A DNA stretch of 64,000 nucleotides from Plantactinospora mayteni (GTDB taxonomy: Bacteria; Actinomycetota; Actinomycetes; Mycobacteriales; Micromonosporaceae): contig NZ_BONX01000038.1 in assembly GCF_016862935.1 (NCBI RefSeq), positions 62,001-126,000 on the forward strand, in the 5' to 3' direction. A model generated the notes under the pieces. It worked only from the letters and a program-made list of their open reading frames with translations, was not told where the DNA came from and did no database searches. Made by a program: the position numbers and the translations under genes. Positions 50,985 through 59,709 of the stretch are shown here, piece by piece. Numbering within the stretch: the stretch's first letter is position 1; each line of letters starts with the position of its first letter.

Positions 50985-51946
50985 GACAGGTTCACCTTCT
51001 CGTCGGGTACGACCCGGCGCTGGATCCAGGTAAGCAGCAGGATGATCAGGAGCAGTACGACGGCCATCGCCGAGGCCAGCCCGACCTTGTAGTACTTGAA
51101 CGCCATGTCGACGGTCTGGATCACGAACGTCTCGCTGCCGTTCGCGCCGCCGGTCATGATGTACGGGATCTCGAAGACCGAGAGCGACCCGGAGATCGCC
51201 AGGATGAACGACAGCCCGACGATCGGCCGGATGCCGGGCAGGATCAGGTGGCGGAACTGGTGCCACCGGTTCGCCCCGTCGATCTCGGCCGCCTCGTAGA
51301 GCTGGGCCGGGATCGACTGGATCGCGCCGAGGAAGAGTACGAAGTTCAGGCCCAGGTAGCGCCAGATCGACGTACCGGCGAGCGAGTAGTTGATCACGTC
51401 AGGGTCGCCGAGCCACTGCTGGGACAGGTCGCCTAGCCCGAAGGCCCGCAGGGCGGAGTCGAGGGTGCCGCCGGGCTGGAAGAAGTAGAGGAAGACCATC
51501 GCGATGGCGACGCCGTTGATCAGGTACGGGAAGAAGATGATGCCCTTGAAGAGGTTGCGGAACCGGACGTTGAAGCTGAGTACGGTGGCGAAGTAGAGCG
51601 CCAGCGCGATCTGGAGCACCGACGCGCCGACGTAGTAGAGGCTGACCCGGAGCACCTCGAAGAGTTCGGGGCGGGTCGCGATCTCGACGTAGTTGTCGAC
51701 GCCCACGAACTCCTTGCTCGGACTCAGGCCGTTCCACGAGGTGACGCTGTAGCCGAACATGTTCAGCACCGGGACGTAGGTGAAGACCGCGAGCAGCGCC
51801 ACCGGCACGAGCAGGAAGAGATACGGGGTGAGGGTGGTCCGCCGGCGCGGCACCGGCCGGCGCGGGCCGGTGGGCCCGAGCCGCCGCCGCAGCGGTGTGC
51901 CGGCCGACCCGGAGAACCGACTCGCGGTGTTCGTCGGAGTTGCCAT
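50981..51946 (-). CDS. Carbohydrate ABC transporter permease (MalF-type)
   Basis: 321 residues. The first helix, TPYLFLLVPVALLAVFTYVP, and the SWNGLSPSKEFVGVDNYVEI loop are classic CUT1. The EAA motif is IPAQLYEAAEIDGANRWHQF, followed by RHLILPGIRPIVGLSF. The ATG at 51946 was chosen; a GTG at 51955 is possible. Coupled to the MalG-type gene (GTGA overlap) and 13 bases from the binding-protein stop. Confidence 0.95.
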   Translation of the reverse strand: MATPTNTASRFSGSAGTPLRRRLGPTGPRRPVPRRRTTLTPYLFLLVPVALLAVFTYVPVLNMFGYSVTSWNGLSPSKEFVGVDNYVEIATRPELFEVLRVSLYYVGASVLQIALALYFATVLSFNVRFRNLFKGIIFFPYLINGVAIAMVFLYFFQPGGTLDSALRAFGLGDLSQQWLGDPDVINYSLAGTSIWRYLGLNFVLFLGAIQSIPAQLYEAAEIDGANRWHQFRHLILPGIRPIVGLSFILAISGSLSVFEIPYIMTGGANGSETFVIQTVDMAFKYYKVGLASAMAVVLLLIILLLTWIQRRVVPDEKVNLS

Positions 51947-51959
51947 CGGGAGCACCGAC

Positions 51960-53249
51960 CTACTGGACCTTCGACCTCGTCTCCGCCCACTTCTTGTTCA
52001 GCTCGGCGAAGATCTGCTCCTTGGTCTCGTTCTTCGCCCCTCGGGCCGCGTCCACGATCCGCTGCCGGTACGTGCCGTCGTAGAGCGCGATCTCGGCCGC
52101 GTTGCCGATCTTCTCGGCCAGCCCCTCCTCGCCCTTCGGTGCCGGGTTCAACTCGATGAACTCGGTACCGGCGGCGGTCAGGTCGGCCAGGGTGCTCGGC
52201 ATCGCCTGGCTGGTCACCGGTGAGACCCCGCCCTGGTCGACGGCGTAGTTCGACTCGTCGGCGAACCAGTCGACCCAGGCCCGGGCGGTCGCCTTGTTCT
52301 TCGAGTTGACGTTGATCCCGTTCTTGTAGTCGCCGGCGATGACACTGTGGAACGTGCCGTCGACCTGGGTCGGGAACGGCAGGTAGCCGATGTCCGCCTT
52401 GTCGCTGGCGGCGTCCTGCATCTGCACGATGGACCAGGAGCCCAGCATCATCGTGGCGACCTTGCCGGTGCCGAGCATTCCCTTGGACTGCTCCCAGTTG
52501 GTGGTCGTCGGGTCCGGCTCGGTCAACCCCCGCTGTACGGCGTCGAAGAGCAGCGAGTCCATGACGTGGTGTTCCTTGCCGGGTGCCCAGGGGGTGTCGT
52601 CCTTGGCCAGCGTGATCGCCGCGTCCGGGTCGCCGCTGATCCCGCCCCGGTTGCCCTCCCACTGGCCCAGCGGCCACTTGTCCTTGTAGTTGGTGTAGAG
52701 CGGGATCGCGTCGGTCTTCTCCTTGATCGCGGCCAGTGCGCCGAGGAACTCCTCCGGCGTCTTCGGCGGCGTGGTGACGCCGGCCTGCTGCCAGACCTTC
52801 TTGTTGTAGACGAAGCCCTGCGCGTTGCCGGTGATGGCCAGACCGTAGACCTTGTCCTCGAAGCGCTGCTCGGTACGGACGAAGCGGTATTTCTGCTCCA
52901 GTTCGGAGACCGAGCCGAGCGGCTCGAAGAAGCTCGGCAGCAGGTCGGCGGTGACCGAGTTGGGGATCGGGAGCACGTCGCCGTACTCCTTGGTGTTCAT
53001 CCGGATCCGGACCTCGCCCTCGTAGTCCGTGATCGCCTCGAACGTGACCGTGGTGCCCGGATATTTCGCCTCGAACGTCTTCTTGTAGTCCTGGAAGACG
53101 GTGTCGACGATGTCGGTGCGCTGGGTCAGCACCGTGATCTCGCCGGTGACGGCGCCGTCGGTGCCGCTCCCGTCGTCGCCTCCGCCGCAGCCCGTCGTCG
53201 CGGCCAGCACGAGCGCGAGGGCGGCACCGGCGATTCCGTACTTTCTCAT
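51960..53249 (-). CDS. Carbohydrate ABC transporter substrate-binding lipoprotein
   Basis: 429 residues. Lipoprotein signal with lipobox LAATTGC (modified Cys near residue 21), then a Gly/Asp/Ser linker and a family 1 extracellular solute-binding fold. Motifs include GEITVLTQRTDIVDTVFQDY, YPGTTVTFEAITDYE, KVYGLAITGNAQGFVYNKKV and MMLGSWSIVQMQDAASDKAD. The preferred sugar cannot be stated; related proteins bind oligosaccharides. First gene of a three-gene leftward operon. Two mirrored operator-like sites lie 160-270 bases upstream. Confidence 0.93.
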   Translation of the reverse strand: MRKYGIAGAALALVLAATTGCGGGDDGSGTDGAVTGEITVLTQRTDIVDTVFQDYKKTFEAKYPGTTVTFEAITDYEGEVRIRMNTKEYGDVLPIPNSVTADLLPSFFEPLGSVSELEQKYRFVRTEQRFEDKVYGLAITGNAQGFVYNKKVWQQAGVTTPPKTPEEFLGALAAIKEKTDAIPLYTNYKDKWPLGQWEGNRGGISGDPDAAITLAKDDTPWAPGKEHHVMDSLLFDAVQRGLTEPDPTTTNWEQSKGMLGTGKVATMMLGSWSIVQMQDAASDKADIGYLPFPTQVDGTFHSVIAGDYKNGINVNSKNKATARAWVDWFADESNYAVDQGGVSPVTSQAMPSTLADLTAAGTEFIELNPAPKGEEGLAEKIGNAAEIALYDGTYRQRIVDAARGAKNETKEQIFAELNKKWAETRSKVQ

Positions 53250-53411
53250 ATGCGCGTCCCACCTTTCGGTGTCCACATTGGAACTGCACCATGCGTAGTG
53301 GCGCGCCTCGGGGAGGTGGATAGGCGTCGCGACTTGCAGGGAACGTACACGCGGGTTACACCCGTGTCAACGACGTGACAACGCCTTACCGGAACTGAAC
53401 TGTTAAGTGGA

Positions 53412-53423
53412 TAAACCGGTTCA
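53412..53423. promoter_or_regulatory. LacI-type operator-like site 1 (CUT1 operon)
   Basis: TAAACCGGTTCA, centred on the palindrome AACCGGTT, is a common operator core for LacI-family sugar regulators. It has a perfect inverted partner at 53505-53516. Confidence 0.6.
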
Positions 53424-53504
53424 GGCAGAAGCTCCGCTGTGGACCCCGTGGCCAGCGACACCGAGCCGGAAACCCTGCTCCACCCAGCACCGAGGTGCCC
53501 GCCA

Positions 53505-53516
53505 TGAACCGGTTTA
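53505..53516. promoter_or_regulatory. LacI-type operator-like site 2 (CUT1 operon)
   Basis: TGAACCGGTTTA is the exact reverse complement of site 1, 81 bases away. Two spaced operators would allow a repressor tetramer to loop the DNA upstream of the sugar transporter operon. The regulator gene is not in the window. Confidence 0.6.
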
Positions 53517-53840
53517 GGGCTTGGCCGGTGGGCGCCCAGTCCGGCATTCCGGAGAGCACACGTGCGGACACCCGCACTCAGCGACGGCCGACGCTATGTC
53601 TTTGGCTGCCCGCTGACGTCGACAAAGGCGACCCACGGATGGCTATTGCGGCGCCCCGCCGGGCTGCGGATATGTCCGGGAACCAATTCCAGGCCGGCGC
53701 CCCGGCACACCCCGTTGCTGTGGCCGGGCTCAGCAACGTGGTCGATGCGGCACCGCCCGTGTCATGCTGCACCCACCCGGGGCGGAGACCTCGTCGGCGT
53801 ACCCGGGGGACCAGCCGACCGAGCTGAGGAGTTCCCCGCT

Positions 53841-55028
53841 GTGTCAGCCAGCGAAGCGGCACCCGCGGTACCGGTCGCACCCGCCCGGCGGTTGCTGCGA
53901 CCACTGCTGTTCGGCCTGACCCTGACCACCGTCCTGGCGCTGCTGTTCGGCGTGCCCTGGTGGACGCTGGTCGCGGCCGGCGCGCACTGGCCCACCCCGG
54001 TCTTCGCCGCCGGCACGGGTCTCTTCGCGGTGGCCCTCGCCGGGTTCCCGGTGCTGATGTATCTGGGGCACGGTCGGGGGCGGGACTGGGCGGCCCGGAC
54101 CGGCGACACCCTGCTCGGCGTGGTCTGGGTGCTCTTCGTCTGGGCGGCGCTCGGCAACCTGCTGCGGGCCGGGCTGGCGGTCGGCGGCGTGGCCGACCCG
54201 ACCCGGTCCCGGATCACCGCCGCCGCGGTCGCGGTCGTCGCGGTGCTGCTGCTGGCCTGGGGGTACGTCGAGGCCATGCGGTTGCCCCGGGTGCGTCGCG
54301 TCGACGTGCCGATCGGTCGACTCGGCCCCGGGCTGGACGGTCTGCGGATCGTCCTGCTGACCGACACCCACTACGGGCCGATCGACCGGGCCGGCTGGTC
54401 GGCGCGGGTGGTGGCGGCCGTCAACGAACTCGACGCCGACATCGTCTGCCACACCGGTGACATCGCCGACGGTACCGTGGCGCAACGCCGTACCCAGGCC
54501 GCGCCGCTCGGTGAGGTGCGCGCCCGGCTGGCCCGGACGTACGTGACCGGCAACCACGAGTACTTCGGCGAGGCGCAGGGCTGGCTCGACCACATGCGGG
54601 ACCTCGGGTGGGAGCCGCTGCACAACCGGCACCTCGTGGTCGAGCGGAACGGCTCCCGGCTGGTGGTGGCCGGGGTCGACGACGCCACCGCCGGATCGTC
54701 CGGGCGCCCCGGACACCGCCCCGACCATGCCGCCGCGCTGGCCGGCACCGACCCGGACCTGCCGGTGGTGCTCCTCGCCCACCAGCCGAAGCAGATCGGT
54801 GCGGCGGTCGCGCACGGCGTCGACCTGCAACTGTCCGGGCACACCCACGGCGGGCAGATCTGGCCGTTCAGCCTCCTGGTCCGGCTGGACCAGCCGACCG
54901 TGCAGGGCCTGACCCGGCACGGCGAGCGGACCCGGCTCTACACCAGTCGTGGTACCGGGTTCTGGGGGCCGCCGCTGCGGATCTTCGCACCGAGCGAGAT
55001 CACCCTGCTCACGCTGCGCCGCCCGTGA
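53841..55028 (+). CDS. Membrane-anchored metallophosphoesterase
   Basis: 395 residues from a GTG with GAGGAG about 10 bases upstream. Four membrane helices occupy the first 150 residues (LLFGLTLTTVLALLFGVPWW and so on). A calcineurin-type phosphoesterase domain follows: LLTDTHYGPIDR, IVCHTGDIADG, YVTGNHEYFGE, LLAHQPKQIG and LSGHTHGGQIWPF. All dinuclear-metal ligands (D, H, D, N, H, H, H) are present. The group resembles YkuE-like UDP-diacylglucosamine pyrophosphatase relatives and acts at the membrane, possibly on lipid-linked substrates. The substrate is not fixed by sequence. Confidence 0.92.
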   Translation: MSASEAAPAVPVAPARRLLRPLLFGLTLTTVLALLFGVPWWTLVAAGAHWPTPVFAAGTGLFAVALAGFPVLMYLGHGRGRDWAARTGDTLLGVVWVLFVWAALGNLLRAGLAVGGVADPTRSRITAAAVAVVAVLLLAWGYVEAMRLPRVRRVDVPIGRLGPGLDGLRIVLLTDTHYGPIDRAGWSARVVAAVNELDADIVCHTGDIADGTVAQRRTQAAPLGEVRARLARTYVTGNHEYFGEAQGWLDHMRDLGWEPLHNRHLVVERNGSRLVVAGVDDATAGSSGRPGHRPDHAAALAGTDPDLPVVLLAHQPKQIGAAVAHGVDLQLSGHTHGGQIWPFSLLVRLDQPTVQGLTRHGERTRLYTSRGTGFWGPPLRIFAPSEITLLTLRRP

Positions 55029-55114
55029 GCCGCCCGGGCACCGGACATTGATGCTGGTATATTCCGCGTGCGGGATCCGACCGGATTTGGGCGGACCCGG
55101 CGGAGGGAGCACGC

Positions 55115-56386
55115 ATGTCCGTATTCGGCACGTCCACCCTACGGCGGGGCCTTTCCGTGTTCGCGCTGTCGGCGATCTGTGCCTGGAGCCTCGCGCCGTA
55201 CCAGCCGGTCTCCGCCGCCGACCCGTCGTCGCCGGCCGGCCCGGCACACCCCGCCGCTTCCGGAACGGCACCGCACGGCTCGACCCGTGACCTCGGCGCA
55301 CTTCGGCAGAGCTCCGGGGTCGGCTGGTCGGCCGGCGACACCCGGTCCGCCCCCACCCCCGGCCTGTACGCGGGCGGCACCTTCAGCCAGGCCGGTGGCG
55401 CTGCCGTCGACCACCTCGCCACCTGGAACGGCTCTGCCTGGTCGAGCCTCGGTGGCGCGTCGGGCGCCGGACCGGACGGCTCGGTAACCGCACTGGTCGG
55501 GTACGACGGTGACCTGATCGCCGGCGGCAACTTCCGTACCGCCGGCGGGGTAGAGGTGAACGGCATCGCCCGGTGGGACGGCACCCGCTGGTCGCCGTTG
55601 ACCGGCTCGTCCGGCACCGGAGTGATGACCACCTCGCTCGACTTCGTCGACGCGCTGACGGTCTTCGACGGGGACCTGATCGTCGGTGGGCAGTTCCTCC
55701 AGGCCGGCGGGGTCACCGTCAACCACATCGCCCGGTGGGACGGTGCCGAGTGGTGGCCACTGACCGGGCCGGGCGGCACCGGAGTGGACGTACCCTCGGT
55801 CTGGGACCTGGCCGTGCACGACGGCGCGCTGATCGTCGGCGGCGGGTTCAGCCAGGCCGGCGGCACGGTGGCCAACCGGATCGCCCGGTGGACCGGCAGC
55901 GCGTGGTCGACGCTCGGCACCGGCTTCAACGGCGACGTGCTGGCCCTGGCCGTCTTCGACGGCGCGTTGCTGGCCACGGGTGGGTTCACCCAGGCTGGCG
56001 GCACCGCCGCCGGCTATCTGGCCGAGTGGACCGGCGACGGGTGGGCCGCGCTCGGCGCCGGCCTCAACGCCGAAGGGCGGGCCCTCACGGTCTTCGGCGC
56101 GGCGCTGGTCGTCGGTGGGACGTTCACCGAGGCGGGCGGGGCGGTGGCGAACTACGTCGCCCGGTGGGACGGGTCCGGGTGGTCCGCGCTGGGCGGTGGC
56201 ACCGAGGACATCGTGCTGAGCCTGGCCGTGCGGAGTGGTCGACTGATCGCCGGGGGTTTCTTCACCCGGGCCGGTGGGGTGGCGGTGAACCACGTCGCCG
56301 GCTGGAACGGCACCGCCTGGTCAGCGCTGGGCGGCCCGGCCGGAGTCGGCACCGACGCCGGGGTCTACGCGCTGCACACCGTCTGA
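55115..56386 (+). CDS. Secreted repeat protein, probable beta-propeller
   Basis: 423 residues. An N-terminal signal peptide (GLSVFALSAICAWSLAPY) is followed by a short linker and seven to eight repeats of about 45 residues. Each follows the plan L-x-V-F-D-G-x-L-I-x-G-G-x-F-x-Q-A-G-G, then V-N-x-I-A-R-W-D-G-x-x-W, then L-G. Examples are DLIVGGQFLQAGGVTVNHIA and ALIVGGGFSQAGGTVANRIA. This looks like the delta-60/Rax2-like kelch-type propellers found on secreted proteins. No catalytic residues are evident, so a carbohydrate or protein binding role is most likely. GGAGGGA precedes the ATG. A TATATT-containing stretch near 55060 may be part of its promoter. Confidence 0.8.
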   Translation: MSVFGTSTLRRGLSVFALSAICAWSLAPYQPVSAADPSSPAGPAHPAASGTAPHGSTRDLGALRQSSGVGWSAGDTRSAPTPGLYAGGTFSQAGGAAVDHLATWNGSAWSSLGGASGAGPDGSVTALVGYDGDLIAGGNFRTAGGVEVNGIARWDGTRWSPLTGSSGTGVMTTSLDFVDALTVFDGDLIVGGQFLQAGGVTVNHIARWDGAEWWPLTGPGGTGVDVPSVWDLAVHDGALIVGGGFSQAGGTVANRIARWTGSAWSTLGTGFNGDVLALAVFDGALLATGGFTQAGGTAAGYLAEWTGDGWAALGAGLNAEGRALTVFGAALVVGGTFTEAGGAVANYVARWDGSGWSALGGGTEDIVLSLAVRSGRLIAGGFFTRAGGVAVNHVAGWNGTAWSALGGPAGVGTDAGVYALHTV

Positions 56387-56428
56387 CCGCCCTCCCCGGT
56401 CACCACACCAGGGGCGACGGCCCGCCAG

Positions 56429-56554
56429 CCCGTCACCGGCGTGCGGCCACGCTCCCCGGCACCCCGCCGGCCCGTCACCGGCGTGCGGCCACGCTCTCCG
56501 GCACCCCGTCGGCCCGTCACCGGCGTGCGGCCACGCTCTCCGGCACCCCGTCGG
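56429..56554. repeat. 42-bp tandem repeat, 3 copies, at GntR gene 3' end
   Basis: Period 42 exactly: CGTCACCGGCGTGCGGCCAC recurs at 56431, 56473 and 56515. The third copy (56513-56554) holds the last codons and stop of the GntR gene. The other two lie downstream of the stop, so the gene end has been copied twice. Confidence 0.93.
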
Positions 56555-57242
56555 CGTACGCGTCGACGAGTTGCCGCTCGGCGGTCCGCAGGTAGTCGTC
56601 GAGTACCGTGTGCGCGCGTTCCACCTCGCCGCCGCGGATCAGCTCCAGCAGCTCCCGGTGCCGCTCCAGATAGGGCTGATGGAAGGTCTGCGGCGCGGCC
56701 ATCACGTGGAACGCCAGCCGGATCTCGGCCAGCGCCTGTCGCATGATCTCCTCGATCCGAGGGCTGCCGGCCAGCCCGGCGATGGCCTGGTGGAACTGCA
56801 TGTTGGCGGTGCCGACGTCGAACCACCGCTGCTCCGCCGCCGCCTGCTCGCCCTCGACCAGCGCGGCCTCGAGCGCGTCCATCGCCTCGGCGGAGCTGGT
56901 GCGGGCGTTGCCGACGGCCGCGCACTCCAGCACCCGGCGGACCCGGTAGATGTCGACCACGTCCTGCACGTCGAGCACCCGGACGAAGACGCCCCGGTTG
57001 AGTTCGTGCACGACGAGCCGCTCGTGCATCAGCAGCCGGAACGACTCCCGCAGGGTGTTGCGGGAGACCCCGAGCGCCGCTCCGATCATCTCCTCGGAGA
57101 GCCGGGTGCCCGGCAGCAGGGCCCCTTCGGTGATCCGCGCCCGCAGTATCTCCGCCACCCGCTGCGCGGTGCTCGCCCGGGTGATCAACGAGCGGTCGTC
57201 CTGTAGCTTCGCCAGCCACGTCACGGGGTCATTGTCCTTCAT
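56517..57242 (-). CDS. GntR-family regulator (FCD/FadR type)
   Basis: 241 residues from the ATG at 57242. The winged helix is RVAEILRARITEGALLPGTR, then SEEMIGAALGVSRNTLRESF. The all-helical FCD ligand domain follows, with VVDIYRVRRVLECAA, FHQAIAGLAGSPRIEEI and ERHRELLELIRGGEVERAHT, where Asp/His residues typically hold a metal and a carboxylate ligand. It is divergent from the pxpA gene with 130 bases between starts, so it is the natural candidate repressor of the pyroglutamate module. The ligand might be 5-oxoproline (inference). Confidence 0.92.
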   Translation of the reverse strand: MKDNDPVTWLAKLQDDRSLITRASTAQRVAEILRARITEGALLPGTRLSEEMIGAALGVSRNTLRESFRLLMHERLVVHELNRGVFVRVLDVQDVVDIYRVRRVLECAAVGNARTSSAEAMDALEAALVEGEQAAAEQRWFDVGTANMQFHQAIAGLAGSPRIEEIMRQALAEIRLAFHVMAAPQTFHQPYLERHRELLELIRGGEVERAHTVLDDYLRTAERQLVDAYADGVPESVAARR

Positions 57243-57314
57243 GCCGTCGGGCCCACAATCGAGAGGAGGTCCATGATACGACGAGGTTACAAGTCAACAT
57301 GACCATTGACGGAT

Positions 57315-57323
57315 TGTTCAACA
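57315..57323. promoter_or_regulatory. Candidate GntR operator upstream of pxpA
   Basis: TGTTCAACA is a perfect 9-base palindrome about a central C, in the divergent promoter region between the GntR gene and pxpA. The surrounding sequence is the most AT-rich nearby. FCD-type GntR sites are usually short TGT/ACA palindromes, so this is the best candidate operator. Confidence 0.45.
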
Positions 57324-57371
57324 GTCTGCCAACCTGAATCGACGGCGTTCACCGCAGTCCCGGGAGGCGAG

Positions 57372-58133
57372 ATGTCGGTCATCCTCGATCTGAACAGTGA
57401 TCTCGGTGAGGGCTTCGGGGTCTGGCAACTGGGCGACGACATGGCCCTGCTCTCCATCGTGACCAGTGCCAACGTCGCCTGCGGGTTCCACGGTGGCGAT
57501 CCGACGATCATGCGCCGGGTCTGCGCCGAGGCGATCAGCCGGGACGTCTCGATCGGCGCCCACGTCGGCTACCGGGACCTGGCCGGCTTCGGTCGCCGGG
57601 CCATCGACATCGAGCCCGACCGGCTCTCCGACGACGTGCTCTACCAGCTCGCCGCGCTGGACGGGATCGCCCGCAGCGAGGGCGGCCGGGTCCGGTACGT
57701 CAAGCCGCACGGCGCGCTCTACAACCGCACCGTGACCGACCAGGCGCAGGCCGCCGCCGTGGTCACCGCGGTCTCCGCGTACGACCCGAGTCTGCCGATC
57801 CTCGGGCTGCCCGGCTCGCAACTGTTGCGCCAGGCTGCCGAGGTGGGGCTGAAGACAGTCCGGGAGGCGTTCGCCGACCGTGGTTACCAGGCCGACGGCA
57901 GCCTGGCGAAACGCGGCAGTCCCGGAGCGCTGGTCACCGATCCGGACGCGGTCGCCCGGCGCTGCGTCAAGATGGCCACCACCGGGCAGGTGACCACCGT
58001 CGACGGCGCCCCGGTGTCGGTACGCGCCCGGTCGATCTGCGTACACGGCGACACCCCGGGCGCGGTCGACCTGGCCCGCCAGGTGCGTACGGCGTTGCAG
58101 GAGGCGGGCGTCAGCCTCGCCTCGTTCGTCTGA
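57372..58133 (+). CDS. pxpA: 5-oxoprolinase subunit A (LamB/YcsF family)
   Basis: 253 residues from an ATG behind GGGAGGCGAG. Diagnostic LamB/YcsF blocks are LDLNSDLGEGFGVW, SIVTSANVACGFHGGDPTIM, SIGAHVGYRDLAGFGRR, VKPHGALYNR and SICVHGDTPGAV. With PxpB and PxpC it forms the ATP-dependent enzyme that opens 5-oxoproline (pyroglutamate) to glutamate. PxpB/PxpC are not in this window, so they may lie beyond the right edge or elsewhere. The next gene encodes a pyroglutamyl-peptidase-like protein, which fits the substrate. Confidence 0.95.
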   Translation: MSVILDLNSDLGEGFGVWQLGDDMALLSIVTSANVACGFHGGDPTIMRRVCAEAISRDVSIGAHVGYRDLAGFGRRAIDIEPDRLSDDVLYQLAALDGIARSEGGRVRYVKPHGALYNRTVTDQAQAAAVVTAVSAYDPSLPILGLPGSQLLRQAAEVGLKTVREAFADRGYQADGSLAKRGSPGALVTDPDAVARRCVKMATTGQVTTVDGAPVSVRARSICVHGDTPGAVDLARQVRTALQEAGVSLASFV

Positions 58134-58362
58134 GCTTCCGGAACCACCAGCTTTTCCGGGCACCACCAGCACGACCGCTGGATCGGTGACCGTCGGCCCG
58201 GCTGCCACCCGGCCGACGGTCACCGGCTCCCGCACCTCAACGGCTGCCGCCCGATGCCGCGGGCGGCCCGCCGCAAACCCCAGTGAAGCGCCGGCTCCGT
58301 TCCCCGGTTGGGCCTGGAAACGCGGAACCGGCGCGGCTATCGAGGAAAGGTCGAAGATCACC

Positions 58363-59709
58363 TTGGACGTGCAGAAGTTGACCGAGAGTGTACGTGGCCG
58401 CCTGAAGCTGATCACCGCCACCGGCATCGGTGCGACCCTGCTGCTGATACCGGGCACCGCCGGAGCACAGCCGGCCGGGCACGCCGGCCCGGCGGGGGAG
58501 TGCTACGACCGCACCCGCCCGACCACCTACGAGGAGACCCGGATCGACACCCCTGCCCAGCCGGGCGGGGTGCAGGTGCCGAGCACGCTGATCGAGGTCG
58601 GCGGCTTCACCCCGTTCGTCACCCGGCTCACCGCCGAGCTGTGCGGGGTGCGGTCGGTCAGGGAGGCCGACAAGCTGCTCCAGTCCCGTGGTGCCGAGCT
58701 GTGGCAGACCGCCGTCGAACGGGCCCAGGGCAAGCGCTGGATGGGCAGCATCGAGCGGTACGACGACCGCCCGCTCTACTGGTCGCGGCTGACCGCCACC
58801 CGTGACCTGCGACAGTGGACGCCCCGGTTCCAGCTCACCGACAGCGCCCGGGCGGCCCTGCTGAAGACCTACGAGTACGCCTCCCGGGGCATCTCCTCCA
58901 CCGACTTCTCGACCAGCCGCTCGGTGACCCGGGTGCTGGTCAGCGGCTTCGACCCGTACCAGCTCAACGGGGAGATCCGCCGGTCCAACCCGTCCGGCGC
59001 CTCGGCGCTGCAACTGGACGGCCAGGAATACCGGGTCGGCGACCGGCTGGTGCAGATCCAGGCGGTCTCGCTGCCGGTGACCTGGAGCGGCTTCGACCTC
59101 GGTTACGTCGAGGACGCCTTCGGGCCGCACCTGACCCGGAACAGCCGGGAACGCGCCGACCTGATCATGACGATCAGCCAGGGCGGCCGGGCCCGGATGG
59201 CCATCGAGCAGTGGGCCGGCGCCTGGCGCGGCGGCAGCCCGGACAACAACAACGAGGGCACCGCCGAACTCGTCCCGCAGGTGACCAACTGGCCGCAGCC
59301 GGCCGGCAATCCCGAGTTCATCGAGACGACCCTGCCGTACCAGCGGATGATCGACGCCGGGACGACGCCCTGGCCGACCGCGCTCAACCCGCGGATCTGC
59401 GAGTGGACCGGCAACACCCGGCCGGACCCGACGAAGGTTTCCTGCCACGACAACGGCCCGTCCCCGGACGCGCAGGCCCAGGCCGGCGGCGGCGGAAACT
59501 ACCTCTCCAACGAGAGCATGTACCGGTCGAACCGGCTCCGGCTCGCCCTCGGCGCCACCGACGTCCCCGGCGGGCACCTGCACATCTCCTCGCTCGTCTA
59601 CCCACAGAACCCGCTGGACGTCATCGACCCGCCGTTCGCCTCCGACCGCGCGCAGACCATCGAGCAGACCGTCGCCCTGGTGAAGGCCGCCGGCGCGGCC
59701 GTCTCCTGA
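58363..59709 (+). CDS. Secreted pyroglutamyl-peptidase-like protein, catalytic Cys replaced by Ser
   Basis: About 448 residues. Starts considered are TTG at 58363 (behind GAGGAAAGG) or GTG at 58369. A signal peptide (LITATGIGATLLLIPGTAGA) is followed by about 150 residues of unassigned helical sequence. A domain of the peptidase C15 type comes next: VTRVLVSGFDPYQLNG, RRSNPSGASALQLDG, ISQGGRARMAIEQWA (catalytic Glu region), NESMYRSNRLRLAL and GGHLHISSLVYP (His). In known C15 enzymes the Cys sits in a YVCN motif; here it is YRSN, a Ser. It may be an inactive binder or a Ser-based enzyme. Position after pxpA supports a pyroglutamate link. Confidence 0.8.
   Translation: MDVQKLTESVRGRLKLITATGIGATLLLIPGTAGAQPAGHAGPAGECYDRTRPTTYEETRIDTPAQPGGVQVPSTLIEVGGFTPFVTRLTAELCGVRSVREADKLLQSRGAELWQTAVERAQGKRWMGSIERYDDRPLYWSRLTATRDLRQWTPRFQLTDSARAALLKTYEYASRGISSTDFSTSRSVTRVLVSGFDPYQLNGEIRRSNPSGASALQLDGQEYRVGDRLVQIQAVSLPVTWSGFDLGYVEDAFGPHLTRNSRERADLIMTISQGGRARMAIEQWAGAWRGGSPDNNNEGTAELVPQVTNWPQPAGNPEFIETTLPYQRMIDAGTTPWPTALNPRICEWTGNTRPDPTKVSCHDNGPSPDAQAQAGGGGNYLSNESMYRSNRLRLALGATDVPGGHLHISSLVYPQNPLDVIDPPFASDRAQTIEQTVALVKAAGAAVS

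Larger units (their letters stand above)
53250..53840. other. Divergent intergenic region with operator sites
   Basis: 591 bases between the CUT1 operon and the metallophosphoesterase gene. The part near 53340-53430 is AT-richer and carries TTACACCCGTGTCAACG, GACGTGACAACGCC and the first operator-like site; the second site is at 53505-53516. Beyond 53520 the sequence is open on the plus strand in the phosphoesterase frame, but lacks a good start or codon bias before 53841. No further gene is called. Confidence 0.55.
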
